This document shows, one piece after another, positions 24,931 to 34,257 of a stretch of 58,521 nucleotides of DNA. The DNA comes from Sphingomonas sp. Leaf21 (GTDB lineage: Bacteria > Pseudomonadota > Alphaproteobacteria > Sphingomonadales > Sphingomonadaceae): assembly GCF_916858675.1 (NCBI RefSeq), contig NZ_CAKASM010000024.1, positions 1 to 58,521 of the forward strand. Direction: 5' to 3'. Numbering within the stretch: position 1 is the stretch's first letter; the number at the start of each line of letters is the position of its first letter. The notes under the pieces are model-generated. The model was not told the DNA's origin and made no database searches. It saw only the letters and a list, made by a program, of their open reading frames with translations. The translations under genes and the position numbers were made by a program.

Positions 24931-25704
24931 ATGCTCGGCTTCGGCCTCTCGATCGAGCCGCAGGCTTGGGCGATCCTGTTCGTCATGATCCGGATCGGTG
25001 CGGCGTTCATCACCGCGCCGGTGTTCGGCGCGGTGTCGATCCCGCTGCCCGTGCGGGTCAGCCTGGCGGGGGCGATCGCCTTCCTCGTCAACTCGGTCCA
25101 TCCGGTGGTGCCGCCGCCGGTCATCTTCGCGGTGCCGACGATCATGTCGGTGGTCGCGGAGGCGATCGTCGGCCTCGCGCTGGGTCTCATCCTTCAGGTC
25201 GCCTTCACCGCGCCGCTGGTCGCCAGCGAGCTGATCGGCGGATCGATGGGCATCAACTTCGCCGCCACGATCGATCCGCTCAACGGCCGGTCGAGCCAGG
25301 CGCTGGGCCAGTTCTTCACGGTGATGCTGACCCTGCTCTTCCTGTCGGTCGACGGTCATCTCGTCCTCGTCGATACGATCGTGAAAAGCTATGACGCACT
25401 GCCGCCCGGCCAGGCGTGGATGGCACCGGCGCAGTATCGCGCGATCGCCCTTTTCGGCGGCTATGCCTTTCTCGCCGGACTGTTGCTGGCGCTCCCCGTC
25501 GGCTTCCTGCTGCTCTGCCTCAACCTCGTCATGGGGATGATGAGCCGCGCCGCGCCCTCGCTCAATCTCTTCTCGGTCGGCCTGCCCGCCGCGCTGTTCC
25601 TCGGCGTCATCGCCATCGCCATCGCCTTCCCCGCCATGGGCGACTATATGCTCGTCATCCTGCGCGAAGGCCTCGCCGCCACCCAGACTCTGGTGCTCGG
25701 CTGA
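24931..25704 (+). CDS. fliR: Flagellar export gate protein FliR
   Basis: A 257-residue gate subunit with about six membrane segments. Family motifs are IRIGAAFITAPVFGAVSIPL near the start, ASELIGGSMGINFAATIDPL mid-protein and the C-terminal GLPAALFLGVIAIAIAFPAM. Its stop overlaps the flhB start as TGATG. Confidence 0.95.
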   Translation: MLGFGLSIEPQAWAILFVMIRIGAAFITAPVFGAVSIPLPVRVSLAGAIAFLVNSVHPVVPPPVIFAVPTIMSVVAEAIVGLALGLILQVAFTAPLVASELIGGSMGINFAATIDPLNGRSSQALGQFFTVMLTLLFLSVDGHLVLVDTIVKSYDALPPGQAWMAPAQYRAIALFGGYAFLAGLLLALPVGFLLLCLNLVMGMMSRAAPSLNLFSVGLPAALFLGVIAIAIAFPAMGDYMLVILREGLAATQTLVLG

Positions 25705-26831
25705 TGTCGGAGGGCGGCGAAAAGACGGAAGCCCCAACCCAGAAGCGCCGCGAGAAGGCGCGCGACGACGGGCAGGTGCTGCGCAGCCGCGATCTCGCGG
25801 CGGCGCTGGTCATGATGGCGGGCATCGCCTGGCTGATCTTCGCGGGGCCGACCCTGCTGGGCGCGTGCAAGGCGGTGATGGCCGCCAGCTTCCAGTTCGA
25901 CCATGCCGATGTCGAGGATTTCGAACCCTTCCGCCCGCTGATGGAGGCGGGATGGAAGCTCGCCCCCTCGCTCGCCTCTCTGTTCGCGGTGACCATCGTC
26001 GCGACCATCGCGTCGCAGGCGGGGCTGGGCTCGCTCCACTTCAATCCCAAGGCGATGGCGCCCAAGCCCTCCAAGCTCAACCCCGCCTCGGGGTTGAAAC
26101 GGATCCTGGGCTCGCAGGGCTGGACCGAGCTGGGCAAATCGCTGCTCAAGGTCGTGCTGCTCGGCGCGATCGGCGCCTATATGCTGTGGAAATCGTCGCG
26201 CACCACCATGGGGCTGGCGCAAAGCGACCTGAACGGCGCGATCGGCTCGCTTGGCGGCACCTTCATCTCGGTGCTGCTGGTGATGGGCATGGGCCTCGTC
26301 CTGATCGCGGGCTTCGACGTACCGCTCCAGATCTTCCAGCTCTTCTCCAAGCTCAAGATGACCAAGCAGGAGGTCAAGGACGAACACAAGGAGAGCGAGG
26401 GCAATCCCGAAGCCAAGGCGCATATGCGAGCCAAGCAGCGCGAGATGTCGCACCGCGCCGTGCGCGCGGCGGTGCAGGAGGCGCATGTCATCCTGACCAA
26501 CCCGACCCACTTCGCCGTCGCGCTGCGCTACGAGCGTGGCGAGGACGAGGTGCCGGTGGTGGTCGCACGGGGACGCGGCGCGACGGCACTGGCGATCCGC
26601 GAGATGGCGGGCGAATATGCCAAGCCGGTGCTCGAATATCCGCAGCTCGCCCGCGCGCTCTATTACACCAGCCGCGAGGGGCAGGAGGTCCGTGCCGACC
26701 TGTATCAGGCGATCGCGGTCGTGCTCGCCTTCGTCTTCGGGCTCAACGCCGGGGCGGGCGGCACCGCGCAGCCGCCGGTCGAGGTCCCGGTCGGTGCCCG
26801 CTTCGACGAGAATGGCGCGCCCCAGTCATGA
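25704..26831 (+). CDS. flhB: Flagellar export switch protein FlhB
   Basis: A 375-residue export-gate protein that switches substrate class after autocleavage. It starts MSEGGEKTEAPTQKRREKAR, has four membrane helices up to ~210, a cytoplasmic linker (TKQEVKDEHKESEGNPEAKA), and the self-cleavage motif NPTH (in HVILTNPTHFAVALRYERGE, ~266-269) with intact Asn. The C-terminal ~25 residues are a Pro/Gly-rich tail. It works with FliK, encoded in the same operon, of which flhB is the last gene. Confidence 0.95.
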   Translation: MSEGGEKTEAPTQKRREKARDDGQVLRSRDLAAALVMMAGIAWLIFAGPTLLGACKAVMAASFQFDHADVEDFEPFRPLMEAGWKLAPSLASLFAVTIVATIASQAGLGSLHFNPKAMAPKPSKLNPASGLKRILGSQGWTELGKSLLKVVLLGAIGAYMLWKSSRTTMGLAQSDLNGAIGSLGGTFISVLLVMGMGLVLIAGFDVPLQIFQLFSKLKMTKQEVKDEHKESEGNPEAKAHMRAKQREMSHRAVRAAVQEAHVILTNPTHFAVALRYERGEDEVPVVVARGRGATALAIREMAGEYAKPVLEYPQLARALYYTSREGQEVRADLYQAIAVVLAFVFGLNAGAGGTAQPPVEVPVGARFDENGAPQS

Positions 26832-26865
26832 TCCGTCGCGTGCCGAACCATTCGTCGCAAACTCC

Positions 26866-26892
26866 TAAAGTTTCGGGACGGCGCGTCGTTAA
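26866..26892 (+). promoter_or_regulatory. Sigma-28 promoter of fliD-fliS
   Basis: TAAA (26866-26869), 15-base spacer, GTCGTTAA (26885-26892), 30 bases upstream of the fliD start. Spacing is the same as at flgM and the flagellins. Confidence 0.72.
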
Positions 26893-26922
26893 CGACTGCG
26901 AACGCGTGCCGGAGTACCGTCG

Positions 26923-28398
26923 ATGACGACCATTTCCTCGACCTCATCGTCGTCCACGGCGACGACAAGCACGGCGACCCCGACGCCATCGACGACCGAC
27001 GCGACCAAATCCGCCGCACAGGCGCTGTTCACCTCGCTCCAGACGGGCTCAGGCATCGACCTGTCGTCGCTGGTCCCCTCGCTGGTCCAGGCACAGTTCG
27101 CCGCGCGCACCGCCGCGCTGAAGGCCAAGGCGGACACGCTGACCTCGCAGATTTCGGCGACCTCGACCGTGATGAGCTCGATCACCGACTTCGCCACCTC
27201 GCTCGCCAGCCTCGCCAAGGGCGGCACGCTCGCCACCCAGGCGACCAGTGGCAATGCGGCGGTGTTCAGCGTGACGACCGCGGCCGGCGCCAAGCTCGCC
27301 GGGCTGTCCAAGTCGATCACCGTCAACGCACTCGCCACGGCGCAGACCAGCGTGACGAAGACCAGCTACGACCGCACCGCATCGATGGGCACCGGCAGCC
27401 TGTCGATCCAGGTCGGCACCAACGCCGCCGTCACGGTCGCGTTCGACGACGGCACCAGCCCGACGATCGACGATGTCGCGTCCAGGATCAACGCAGCCAA
27501 GACCGGCGTCACCGCCTCGGTCATCACCGATGCCGATGGCAAGGCCTATCTGTCCTTCACCGGCGCGACGGGCAGCGCGAACAGCTTCACCGTAACCGCC
27601 AGCGAGGGCCAGACGCCGGGCCTCGCGAATCTGGCGGTGGGCGGCTCCGCGACGGGCACCCGGACCGCGGCGACCGCAGGCAATGCGCAGCTGACCGTCG
27701 ACGGCGTCACCGTCGAGCGCGCCAGCAACACGGTCAGCGACCTGGTCAGCGGCGTTACGATGACGCTCAATTCGGTCTCGACCACGCCCGTATCGCTGAC
27801 CGGCACACGACCCACCGCCGCGCTGACCTCGATCGTGTCGGACTTCGTCTCGACCTTCAACGACAAGATGACCGAGCTCAACAAGGAGCTGGATCCGCAG
27901 ACCGGCGACCTGCGCACCGACCTCGCGGCGCGCACGCTGTCGCAGTCGCTGGGCCGCCTGACCACGACCAAGATCGTCCCTGGCGACGAAAGCCTGCCCG
28001 GCCCCAAGACGCTCGCCGATCTGGGCGTGGCGACGCAGAAGGACGGCACGCTGAAGGTCGACTCGGTGCGGCTGGCACAGGTGATGGCGCAATATCCCGA
28101 CGCGGTGGAGCAGATGTTCCAGTCGAGCGGCGACAATATCGTCGGCCTGTCGTCGCAGCTCAACAAGATCCAGCTCGCGGCGACCAGCACGCTCTACGGC
28201 CTCGGTGCCAGCAGCAAGCGGCTGAGCGAGGCGCAGAGCGCCAACAGCCTGGCACAGAGCGACCTGACCGACGACCAGAGCGCGACCCAGGACCGGATGA
28301 CCGCGCAATTCTCCGCGATGAACGCCCGCGTCTCCAGCTACAAATCGGTGCAGAACTTCATGGACCAGCAGGTCAAGATGTGGACGAAGAGCAGCTGA
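26923..28398 (+). CDS. fliD: Flagellar filament cap protein FliD
   Basis: A 491-residue secreted cap protein that polymerises flagellins at the filament tip. It opens with an unusual Ser/Thr-rich leader (about residues 2-30), followed by the FliD N-terminal domain (GSGIDLSSLVPSLVQAQFAA; LTSQISATSTVMSSITDFAT). The middle includes a flagellin-hook-like segment (AATAGNAQLTVDGVTVERAS). The C-terminal coiled coil (RLSEAQSANSLAQSDLTDDQ; RVSSYKSVQNFMDQQVKMWT) is complete. Ribosome binding site GGAG. Cotranscribed with its neighbour fliS. Confidence 0.93.
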   Translation: MTTISSTSSSSTATTSTATPTPSTTDATKSAAQALFTSLQTGSGIDLSSLVPSLVQAQFAARTAALKAKADTLTSQISATSTVMSSITDFATSLASLAKGGTLATQATSGNAAVFSVTTAAGAKLAGLSKSITVNALATAQTSVTKTSYDRTASMGTGSLSIQVGTNAAVTVAFDDGTSPTIDDVASRINAAKTGVTASVITDADGKAYLSFTGATGSANSFTVTASEGQTPGLANLAVGGSATGTRTAATAGNAQLTVDGVTVERASNTVSDLVSGVTMTLNSVSTTPVSLTGTRPTAALTSIVSDFVSTFNDKMTELNKELDPQTGDLRTDLAARTLSQSLGRLTTTKIVPGDESLPGPKTLADLGVATQKDGTLKVDSVRLAQVMAQYPDAVEQMFQSSGDNIVGLSSQLNKIQLAATSTLYGLGASSKRLSEAQSANSLAQSDLTDDQSATQDRMTAQFSAMNARVSSYKSVQNFMDQQVKMWTKSS

Positions 28399-28399
28399 C

Positions 28400-28819
28400 A
28401 TGGCCTATGCAACCGGACTGCTGGCCGATCCCGCCGCGACCTATCGCCAGATCGACGTCGTCGGCCGCACCGCGATAGCCGACGGCCCCGCGCTGGTCCA
28501 GCTTCTCTACGAGGAACTCGTCTCCGCGCTGCGCTCGGCGGCCTGGGCGACCGAGCATGGCCAGCTCGCGCGCAAGAGCGAGCGGGTGACGCGCGCCACC
28601 GCCATCCTGTTCGCGCTCGAGGCGGGCCTCGACTTCGAGAATGGCGGCGAGATGTCGATCACCTTCGCCAGGCTCTATGCGGGCGCGCGTCGGCAGATCG
28701 TCGACGGCTCCCTCGACCAGAATCCGCAGGTCTTCCGCGACGTGGCGACCAACATCGCCGACATCGCCGAGGCGTGGGAAACGGTGCGCCAGATGAGCAA
28801 GGCGAAGGCGGGGGCGTAA
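28400..28819 (+). CDS. fliS: Flagellin export chaperone FliS
   Basis: A 139-residue helical chaperone keeping flagellin unfolded until export. Recognised from ALVQLLYEELVSALRSAAWA, ATAILFALEAGLDFENGGEM and the C-terminal VATNIADIAEAWETVRQM, plus its place one base after fliD. No FlaF or FlbT gene, the usual alphaproteobacterial flagellin regulators, was recognised in the window. It converges on the corA-like gene; a GGGGATCCCC-centred palindrome lies in the 74-base gap. Confidence 0.85.
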   Translation: MAYATGLLADPAATYRQIDVVGRTAIADGPALVQLLYEELVSALRSAAWATEHGQLARKSERVTRATAILFALEAGLDFENGGEMSITFARLYAGARRQIVDGSLDQNPQVFRDVATNIADIAEAWETVRQMSKAKAGA

Positions 28820-28893
28820 GAGCGGGAAAGCGCGCCGCAGGGGATCCCCGTGCGCCGCGGACTTCGCTCAGCGCGAACGGAACGGTATGACCG

Positions 28894-29847
28894 TCACCGC
28901 CGAAACCAGTGGCGCTGCACGAAATAGATGACGATCCCCGCAGCGATCAGCGTGCACGCGCCCAATATCGCGTCGAACGCCCAGGGCTCCTCGGCATAGG
29001 GCAGGGTCTTGACGTTCATCCCGTAGAGCCCGGTAATGAAGGTCAATGGCAGGAACACCATCGCCACGATCGAGATGACGAGCGCGCGATTGTCGATCTG
29101 CTCGGCGCGCATGTCGCTCAGCGTCTCGTGAATCAGTGCCGAGCGTTCGCGGATCGATTCCAGTTCCTCGGCCATCCGCGCCGCGCGGTCGGCGGCGGCG
29201 GACAGATGCAGCCGGTCGTCATCGGCCAGCCAGTCGCCGGGCAGCGCGGCCAGCTTTTCGAGCGCGGCGCGCTGCGGATTGAGGAAGCGGCGATAGCCGA
29301 TCGCGGCGACGCGCACCCGGCTGACCGTGCGGCGGAGCTGGAAGACGCGGTGTTCGTCCAGTTGCTCCTCGCACCCGTCCAGCTCGTCGCCCAGATTGGC
29401 GACATCGGGGTCCATGTCGCTGGTGATCGCGGTGGCGAAGGCGGTGATCAGGTCGCCCGGATCGGCGACCGCACCCTTCTCGACCTCCTGGCGCACCGTA
29501 TCGACGGCGAGCAGCGGGCGGCGGGTGACCGAATAGACCTTGCCCTTCACCGCCCAGATGCGGACCGAGGCGAGCATGTCCGACCCGTCGAGCGGCTCGC
29601 TGCTCCGTCCGCGCAGGTTGAGGAATGCCCCCTCGCCCACCGCCTCGCAACGCGGGCGGGTCTCGGTAGCGGTCAGCGCGTCGACGACATAATCGCCCAG
29701 ATGCGCCGAGTCGCGCAGCCAGCGTTGCGCCACCGCGTCATTGGTTTCCAGATGCACCCAAACGAGCCGCGCCTTGGCCTCCACCGCCTCGCGGATCGGG
29801 ATGGCGTCGGCCTTGCCGCCGTCGATGCGAAACGCGAAGCCGGTCAT
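28894..29847 (-). CDS. CorA/ZntB-family divalent metal ion transporter
   Basis: A 317-residue 2-TM-GxN transporter. A cytoplasmic alpha/beta domain (1-245) is followed by a membrane helix (ALVISIVAMVFLPLTFITGL), the GMN signature at 276-278, and a second helix up to VQRHWFRR, with the short basic tail typical of the family. The N-domain style (FRIDGGKADAIPIREAVEAK, TETRPRC) resembles ZntB, which moves Zn2+ with protons, more than Mg2+-specific CorA; GMN occurs in both. The start overlaps the stop of the cysG-like gene as ATGA, so both are on one transcript. Confidence 0.85.
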   Translation of the reverse strand: MTGFAFRIDGGKADAIPIREAVEAKARLVWVHLETNDAVAQRWLRDSAHLGDYVVDALTATETRPRCEAVGEGAFLNLRGRSSEPLDGSDMLASVRIWAVKGKVYSVTRRPLLAVDTVRQEVEKGAVADPGDLITAFATAITSDMDPDVANLGDELDGCEEQLDEHRVFQLRRTVSRVRVAAIGYRRFLNPQRAALEKLAALPGDWLADDDRLHLSAAADRAARMAEELESIRERSALIHETLSDMRAEQIDNRALVISIVAMVFLPLTFITGLYGMNVKTLPYAEEPWAFDAILGACTLIAAGIVIYFVQRHWFRR

Positions 29848-30617
29848 GCGCGGGTGTCCATGGTCAGGTCGACGATCTGGCCCTCGCCCGGTTCCGCCGG
29901 GAGCGCGTCGCTTTCGATCCGCACCGCATCGGCGCGCGCGCGGTCCAGGATGGCGGGCGGCACGTCGGCGCGGTGATAGACGCGGTCGGCGGCGGCCAAG
30001 GCGCGCGCCTGTCGCAGGGTCAGGTCGTCGGGGTCGTGCGAGGTCAGCACGAACGCCGCGACCGTGGCGGCGGGACGCGCGACGCCATCGAGCCAGGCGT
30101 CGACACCGGTTTCTCCCGCCAGCGGGTCCAGCGGGCCGCCGGGCGACAGTGCCGCCCCGATCGCCCGTCGCCGCTCCGCTCCATCCGGAAAGCGCGCGCG
30201 CAAGGCGGCGCGCGCAGCATACAGCCCCTCGGCCAGCGTCCCCAATCCGGCGGGCAGAAGCGTCTCCAGCCGCTGGCGAAGCGCCGCCGCCAGCCCCGCC
30301 GACACACCACCGGTGCCGATCGCGACGATCACCGGTCCTCGCTCGACGATGGCGGGAAGGGTGAAGTCGCACGCCGCCGGGCGATCGACCGCGTTGACCA
30401 GCACCCCGCGCGCCTTCAGCCGGGCGATGGCGGCCTGGGCTTCCTCCTCATCCTCGATCGCGACGATGGCGAGCGAAGCCTGCGCGCCTTCGCCAACGAC
30501 CACCGCGCCCGCACGGTCGAGCAGACGGTGCTTGGCCTCGGCGGGCTCGCCTTCGCCGAGCAGGATGACCGGGCGACCGTTCAAACGGACGAACAGCGGC
30601 AGGCTGGCGAGACTCAC
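29844..30617 (-). CDS. Precorrin-2 dehydrogenase / sirohydrochlorin ferrochelatase (CysG N-domain) with vestigial methyltransferase tail
   Basis: A 257-residue protein. Residues 1-145 match the CysG N-terminal/Met8p module that oxidises precorrin-2 and inserts iron to give siroheme: the NAD site VILLGEGEPAEAKHRLL (residues 17-33), the catalytic Asp in LVNAVDRPAACDFTLPA, and VIVAIGTGGVSAGLAAALRQ. Residues ~185-240 (LTSHDPDDLTLRQARALAAA, DRVYHRADVPPAILDRARAD) resemble only the first part of the uroporphyrinogen methyltransferase domain, so that activity must come from another gene. GTG start with a strong ribosome binding site (GGGAGGA) that lies in the edge of the adjacent repeat. Siroheme serves sulfite and nitrite reductases. 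Confidence 0.82.
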   Translation of the reverse strand: MSLASLPLFVRLNGRPVILLGEGEPAEAKHRLLDRAGAVVVGEGAQASLAIVAIEDEEEAQAAIARLKARGVLVNAVDRPAACDFTLPAIVERGPVIVAIGTGGVSAGLAAALRQRLETLLPAGLGTLAEGLYAARAALRARFPDGAERRRAIGAALSPGGPLDPLAGETGVDAWLDGVARPAATVAAFVLTSHDPDDLTLRQARALAAADRVYHRADVPPAILDRARADAVRIESDALPAEPGEGQIVDLTMDTRA

Positions 30618-30619
30618 CT

Positions 30620-30750
30620 ATTCCTCCCTGAGCTGTGCTTGGGGAGGGGGACCGCCGCGAAGCGGTGGTGGAGGGGCAGATGTCCCCGGCCCCTCCACCA
30701 CGCCCTGCGGGCGCGGTCCCCCTCCCCATCGAAGATGGGGAGGAATGGGG
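30620..30750. repeat. Paired palindromic repeat, copy A (~130 bp)
   Basis: Two ~60-bp units in inverted order fill the gap between the cysG-like gene and lysA. Each unit has a GC-rich stem (TTGGGGAGGGGGACC; GGTCCCCCTCCCC), a variable hairpin and a GGTGGAGGGGC / GCCCCTCCACC arm. The outer edge TTCCTCCC supplies the Shine-Dalgarno sequence of the cysG-like gene. Related copies lie at 50648 and 54124. Confidence 0.75.
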
Positions 30751-30759
30751 CGGCGAGCG

Positions 30760-32022
30760 TCACTTCTTCAGCCACTCCGGCACGCGCTCGGCGGCGATGA
30801 TCGTTTCGGCGGCGATACGGTCGGCGACGACGGCGAAGCGGTCGCCCTCGACCATCACCTCGGGGACCAGCGGACGGCTGTTATAGGTCGACGCCATCGT
30901 CGCCCCATAAGCCCCGGCGGTGCGGAAAACGGCAAGATCGCCCGACTTCACCGCGTCGATCTCGCGATTCATCGCGAAGGTATCGCCCGTCTCGCACACC
31001 GGCCCTGCAATGTTGGCCATCATCGTCTCACCGGTGGGGCGAACCGCGACGAAGTCGTGATGGGCATCATAGAGCGCGGGCCGCATCAGGTCGTTCATCG
31101 CCGCATCGACGATGACGTAGGGGTTGGCGACGCCGGGCTTCACCCAGACGACTTCGGTCGCCAGCACACCGGCATTGCCCGCGATCACCCGGCCGGGCTC
31201 GAACATCAGCTCGACGTCCCAGTCCTTCGTCACGCGCGCCACCATCTCGCCATAAGCGGCGGGCGCGGGCATGACGTCGCCCGGCTTGTAGGGCACGCCC
31301 AGTCCACCACCCAGGTCGACGCGGGCAATGCGGTGCCCCGCCCCGCGCAGCTCGGCGACCAGCTCGCCGACGCGCTTGTATGCGGCCTCCAGCGGCGCGA
31401 GATCGCCAAGCTGGCTGCCGATGTGGCAGGCGACACCCTTCAGGTCGATGCCGGGCAGGCCCGCCAGACGGTCGAACATGCCCAGCGCCTGATCGATCGG
31501 CACGCCGAACTTGTTCTCCTTGCGCCCCGTCGAGATCTTGGCGTGCGTCCCCGCATCGACGTCCGGGTTCACCCGCAGCGTGGCGGGGGCGACCAGCCCG
31601 CGCTCATGCGCCAGCTCGGCGAGGACCGCGCCCTCTTCCTCCAGCTCCAGGTTGAACTGGCCGATCCCGGCCTCCAGCGCGGCGATCAGCTCGGCACGGG
31701 TCTTGCCGACGCCGGAGAAGACGATGTCCTCCGCCTTCATCCCCGCCGCCAGCGCGCGGCGCATCTCGCCGACCGAGACGACGTCGGCGCCGTACCCCTC
31801 ATCGGCGAGCACGCGCAACACGGCGAGGTTCGGATTCGCCTTGATCGCATAGGCCAGGTGGACACGCGACAGCGCGCTCAGCCCGTCGCGGAACACCTGC
31901 GCATGACGGCGGAAGGTCGAGGCGGAGTAGATATAGACCGGCGTGCCGACTTCGGCGGCGATCCGGGATACGGGCACGTCCTCCACATGGAGTTCGCCGT
32001 TCGAGAAGTGAAAATGGTCCAT
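30760..32022 (-). CDS. lysA: Diaminopimelate decarboxylase
   Basis: A 420-residue fold-III PLP enzyme making L-lysine from meso-diaminopimelate. The PLP lysine is K61 in YAIKANPN. Other motifs are GGGLGVPYKPGD (phosphate loop), MFEPGRVIAGNAG, and the active-site Cys in GPVCETGDTFA. Length and the C-terminal YNSRPLVPEVMV are normal. The start overlaps the stop of the small lipoprotein gene, so argH, the lipoprotein and lysA form an operon. This argH-lptM-lysA order is typical of alphaproteobacteria. Confidence 0.96.
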   Translation of the reverse strand: MDHFHFSNGELHVEDVPVSRIAAEVGTPVYIYSASTFRRHAQVFRDGLSALSRVHLAYAIKANPNLAVLRVLADEGYGADVVSVGEMRRALAAGMKAEDIVFSGVGKTRAELIAALEAGIGQFNLELEEEGAVLAELAHERGLVAPATLRVNPDVDAGTHAKISTGRKENKFGVPIDQALGMFDRLAGLPGIDLKGVACHIGSQLGDLAPLEAAYKRVGELVAELRGAGHRIARVDLGGGLGVPYKPGDVMPAPAAYGEMVARVTKDWDVELMFEPGRVIAGNAGVLATEVVWVKPGVANPYVIVDAAMNDLMRPALYDAHHDFVAVRPTGETMMANIAGPVCETGDTFAMNREIDAVKSGDLAVFRTAGAYGATMASTYNSRPLVPEVMVEGDRFAVVADRIAAETIIAAERVPEWLKK

Positions 32023-32258
32023 CAGCGGGGGGGCAAATCAAATTCGTCCGAACGCCGGTCCTGCGACTGGGTCATCAGTTCGTCGGAGCGTTGCGGGCGT
32101 TGTTGGGGAGTGGCCGTCAGCAATTGCTGCGGCGTCGGAGTCGCGGTGGCGCCGCGCGGCGCGACGGGCAGGCTCTCGCCCTTGGCCGGTTGCAGCCGGT
32201 TGGCCGCGCCGCATCCGGTCAGCGCCAGCGCGATCAGCAAGGCGAGCGCGGGCTTCAT
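32022..32258 (-). CDS. Small lipoprotein, LptM-like
   Basis: A 78-residue protein with a lipoprotein signal peptide ([17 protein letters not shown]; lipobox LTGC, Cys 16) and a short disordered mature part. The sequence directly after the Cys ([20 protein letters not shown]) resembles LptM/YifL lipoproteins, which assist LptD maturation in the outer membrane and, as here, are usually encoded beside lysA. Mature part Gln/Thr/Pro/Arg rich. Overlaps argH (ATGA) and lysA. Function inferred from context and the N-terminus. Confidence 0.75.
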   Translation of the reverse strand: MKPALALLIALALTGCGAANRLQPAKGESLPVAPRGATATPTPQQLLTATPQQRPQRSDELMTQSQDRRSDEFDLPPR

Positions 32259-33640
32259 GCGCGCAGGCCCCGTGCGGTCGCGATCGCGGCGCGGACATTG
32301 GCGGGCGCGGTGCCGCCGAAGCTGACCCGGCTGGCGACCGAGGCATCGACCGACAGCACGTCGTAGATGCTCTCGGTGATCCGCGCGTCGATCGCGGTCA
32401 GGTCGTCGATCGACAACTGATGCAGCATCACGCCCTTCTCCTCGGCGAGCTTCACGGCGCGCCCCGTGATATGGTGCGCCTCGCGGAACGGAATGCCGCC
32501 GACCCGCACCAGCCAGTCGGCCAGGTCGGTCGCGGTGGAGAAGCCCGCCTCCGCCACGGCGCGCATCCGCTCCGTCCGGAAGGTCGCGCTCTCGATCATC
32601 CCGGTCATCGCCGCGATCGACAGCGCCAGCAGGTCGTGCGCCTCGAACACCGGCGGCTTGTCGTCCTGCATGTCCTTGGAATAGGCGAGCGGCAGGCCCT
32701 TCATCGTGACCATCAGGCTGGTCATGCAGCCCATGATCCGCCCCGCATGGCCGCGCACCAGTTCGGCGGCGTCCGGGTTGCGCTTCTGCGGCATGATCGA
32801 GCTGCCCGTCGACCATTGATCCGACAGCGCGACGAAGCCGAAGGGCTGCGACGCCCACAGCACGAATTCCTCGGCGAGCCGCGACAGGTGGAGCGAGCAG
32901 TTGGTCGCCGCCTGCAGATAGTCGATCGCGAAGTCCCGGTCGCTGACCGCGTCGAGCGAATTGCGCGTCGGCTCGTCGAAACCCAGCGCCTCGGCGGTCA
33001 TGTGGCGGTCGACCGGAAAGCCCGTCCCCGCCAGCGCCGCCGAGCCCAGCGGACACTGGTTCATCCGCGCCCGCGCCGCGACGAAGCGGCTGGCGTCGCG
33101 CACGATCATCTCGTGATAGGCCATCAGGTGATGGCCCAAAGTCACCGGCTGCGCGGACTGGAGGTGCGTGAAGCCCGGCATCACGCTGTCGGCATGTTGC
33201 TCGGCACGGGTCAGCAACGCGTTCCGCAACGCGCCCAGCGCCGCCAGCGTCTCGTCGATGGCATCGCGCACCCACAGGCGGAAATCGGTCGCGACCTGGT
33301 CGTTGCGCGACCGCGCGGTGTGCAGGCGTCCCGCGACCGGGCCGATCAGCGCGGCCAGTTTCGCCTCCGACTGCATATGGATGTCTTCGAGGGTCAGGTC
33401 CTCGGCCACGCCGTTCGCGGCATAATCCTCGGCGACCCGGTCGAGCCCTTCGGAAATCGTCGCGGCGTCCTCGGCCGAGACGATGCCCTGTTTGCCCAGC
33501 ATGGCGACATGCGCCTTCGACCCGGCGATATCCTGTTTCCACAGTCGCTTGTCGAAGGGGATGGACGCGTTTATCTCGCGCATCACCGCGGCGGGACCTT
33601 CTGCGAAGCGCCCGCCCCACATTGCATTGGAGCCGCCCAT
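32255..33640 (-). CDS. argH: Argininosuccinate lyase
   Basis: A 461-residue enzyme splitting argininosuccinate to arginine and fumarate. Visible motifs: [10 protein letters not shown] at the start, [13 protein letters not shown], and the fumarase-superfamily signature [12 protein letters not shown] containing the catalytic Ser. ATG 33640 ([10 protein letters not shown]) shares two bases with the oppositely directed ATG of the thioredoxin gene; ATG 33622 (MWGG) is an alternative. No strong ribosome binding site for either, so the leader must be very short or lie within the neighbour. First gene of the argH-lipoprotein-lysA operon. Confidence 0.96.
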   Translation of the reverse strand: MGGSNAMWGGRFAEGPAAVMREINASIPFDKRLWKQDIAGSKAHVAMLGKQGIVSAEDAATISEGLDRVAEDYAANGVAEDLTLEDIHMQSEAKLAALIGPVAGRLHTARSRNDQVATDFRLWVRDAIDETLAALGALRNALLTRAEQHADSVMPGFTHLQSAQPVTLGHHLMAYHEMIVRDASRFVAARARMNQCPLGSAALAGTGFPVDRHMTAEALGFDEPTRNSLDAVSDRDFAIDYLQAATNCSLHLSRLAEEFVLWASQPFGFVALSDQWSTGSSIMPQKRNPDAAELVRGHAGRIMGCMTSLMVTMKGLPLAYSKDMQDDKPPVFEAHDLLALSIAAMTGMIESATFRTERMRAVAEAGFSTATDLADWLVRVGGIPFREAHHITGRAVKLAEEKGVMLHQLSIDDLTAIDARITESIYDVLSVDASVASRVSFGGTAPANVRAAIATARGLRA

Positions 33641-34238
33641 GTCGTCGCGTACCGTGATCGCCTGTCTCCTGGGGCTGATGGTCGCCGGGTGCGATAAGCA
33701 AAGCCCCGCCCCGGAGCAAGCCAGCAACACTTCCGCCACCCAAGTTTCAAGCGGCGAAGTGACCGGCGGCGAGGTCGCGTCATCCGCTCCCGAGGCCCCC
33801 AGGCCCGCAGGCGCGGTCGACCGCAGCCACAAGGGCGAAGCCGCGCCGGGCCTGGGCTTCACCGCGCTCGACGGCAAACCGGCGACACTGGCCGATTTCC
33901 GGGGCAAGCCGGTGCTGGTCAACCTCTGGGCCACCTGGTGCGGGCCGTGCGTCGCGGAGATGCCGACGCTGGCCGCGACGGCGGAGCGGCTGAAGGGCAA
34001 GCTCGCGGTGATCGCGGTGGCGCAGGACGATGCCGCCAAGGTCAAGCCGTTCCTCGCGGACAAGAAACTCGACGCGCTGCCCATCTATCTCGACCCCGGG
34101 CTGGGCCTCAGCGTCCACTATAAGGCCAACCTGCCGACGACGATCCTGTACGGCGCGGACGGCAAGGAGATCTGGCGCGTGACCGGCGGCTTCGACTGGG
34201 CGGGCGCGGAAGCGCAGAAGCTGCTGGGCGAGGCGTGA
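33639..34238 (+). CDS. TlpA-like thioredoxin lipoprotein
   Basis: A 199-residue periplasmic thiol-disulfide protein. The signal ([13 protein letters not shown]) carries a lipobox, so Cys 18 is probably acylated. A Pro/Ala/Ser linker (~20-65) leads to a thioredoxin fold with redox motif WCGPC (Cys 101 and 104) in [20 protein letters not shown] and the cis-Pro region NLPTTILYG. TlpA/ResA-type proteins reduce apocytochromes or copper sites; the partner is not evident here. Ribosome binding site GGAG lies within the argH coding start. Confidence 0.88.
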   Translation: MSSRTVIACLLGLMVAGCDKQSPAPEQASNTSATQVSSGEVTGGEVASSAPEAPRPAGAVDRSHKGEAAPGLGFTALDGKPATLADFRGKPVLVNLWATWCGPCVAEMPTLAATAERLKGKLAVIAVAQDDAAKVKPFLADKKLDALPIYLDPGLGLSVHYKANLPTTILYGADGKEIWRVTGGFDWAGAEAQKLLGEA

Positions 34239-34257
34239 CGGAGGGGGCGTGCCAATA

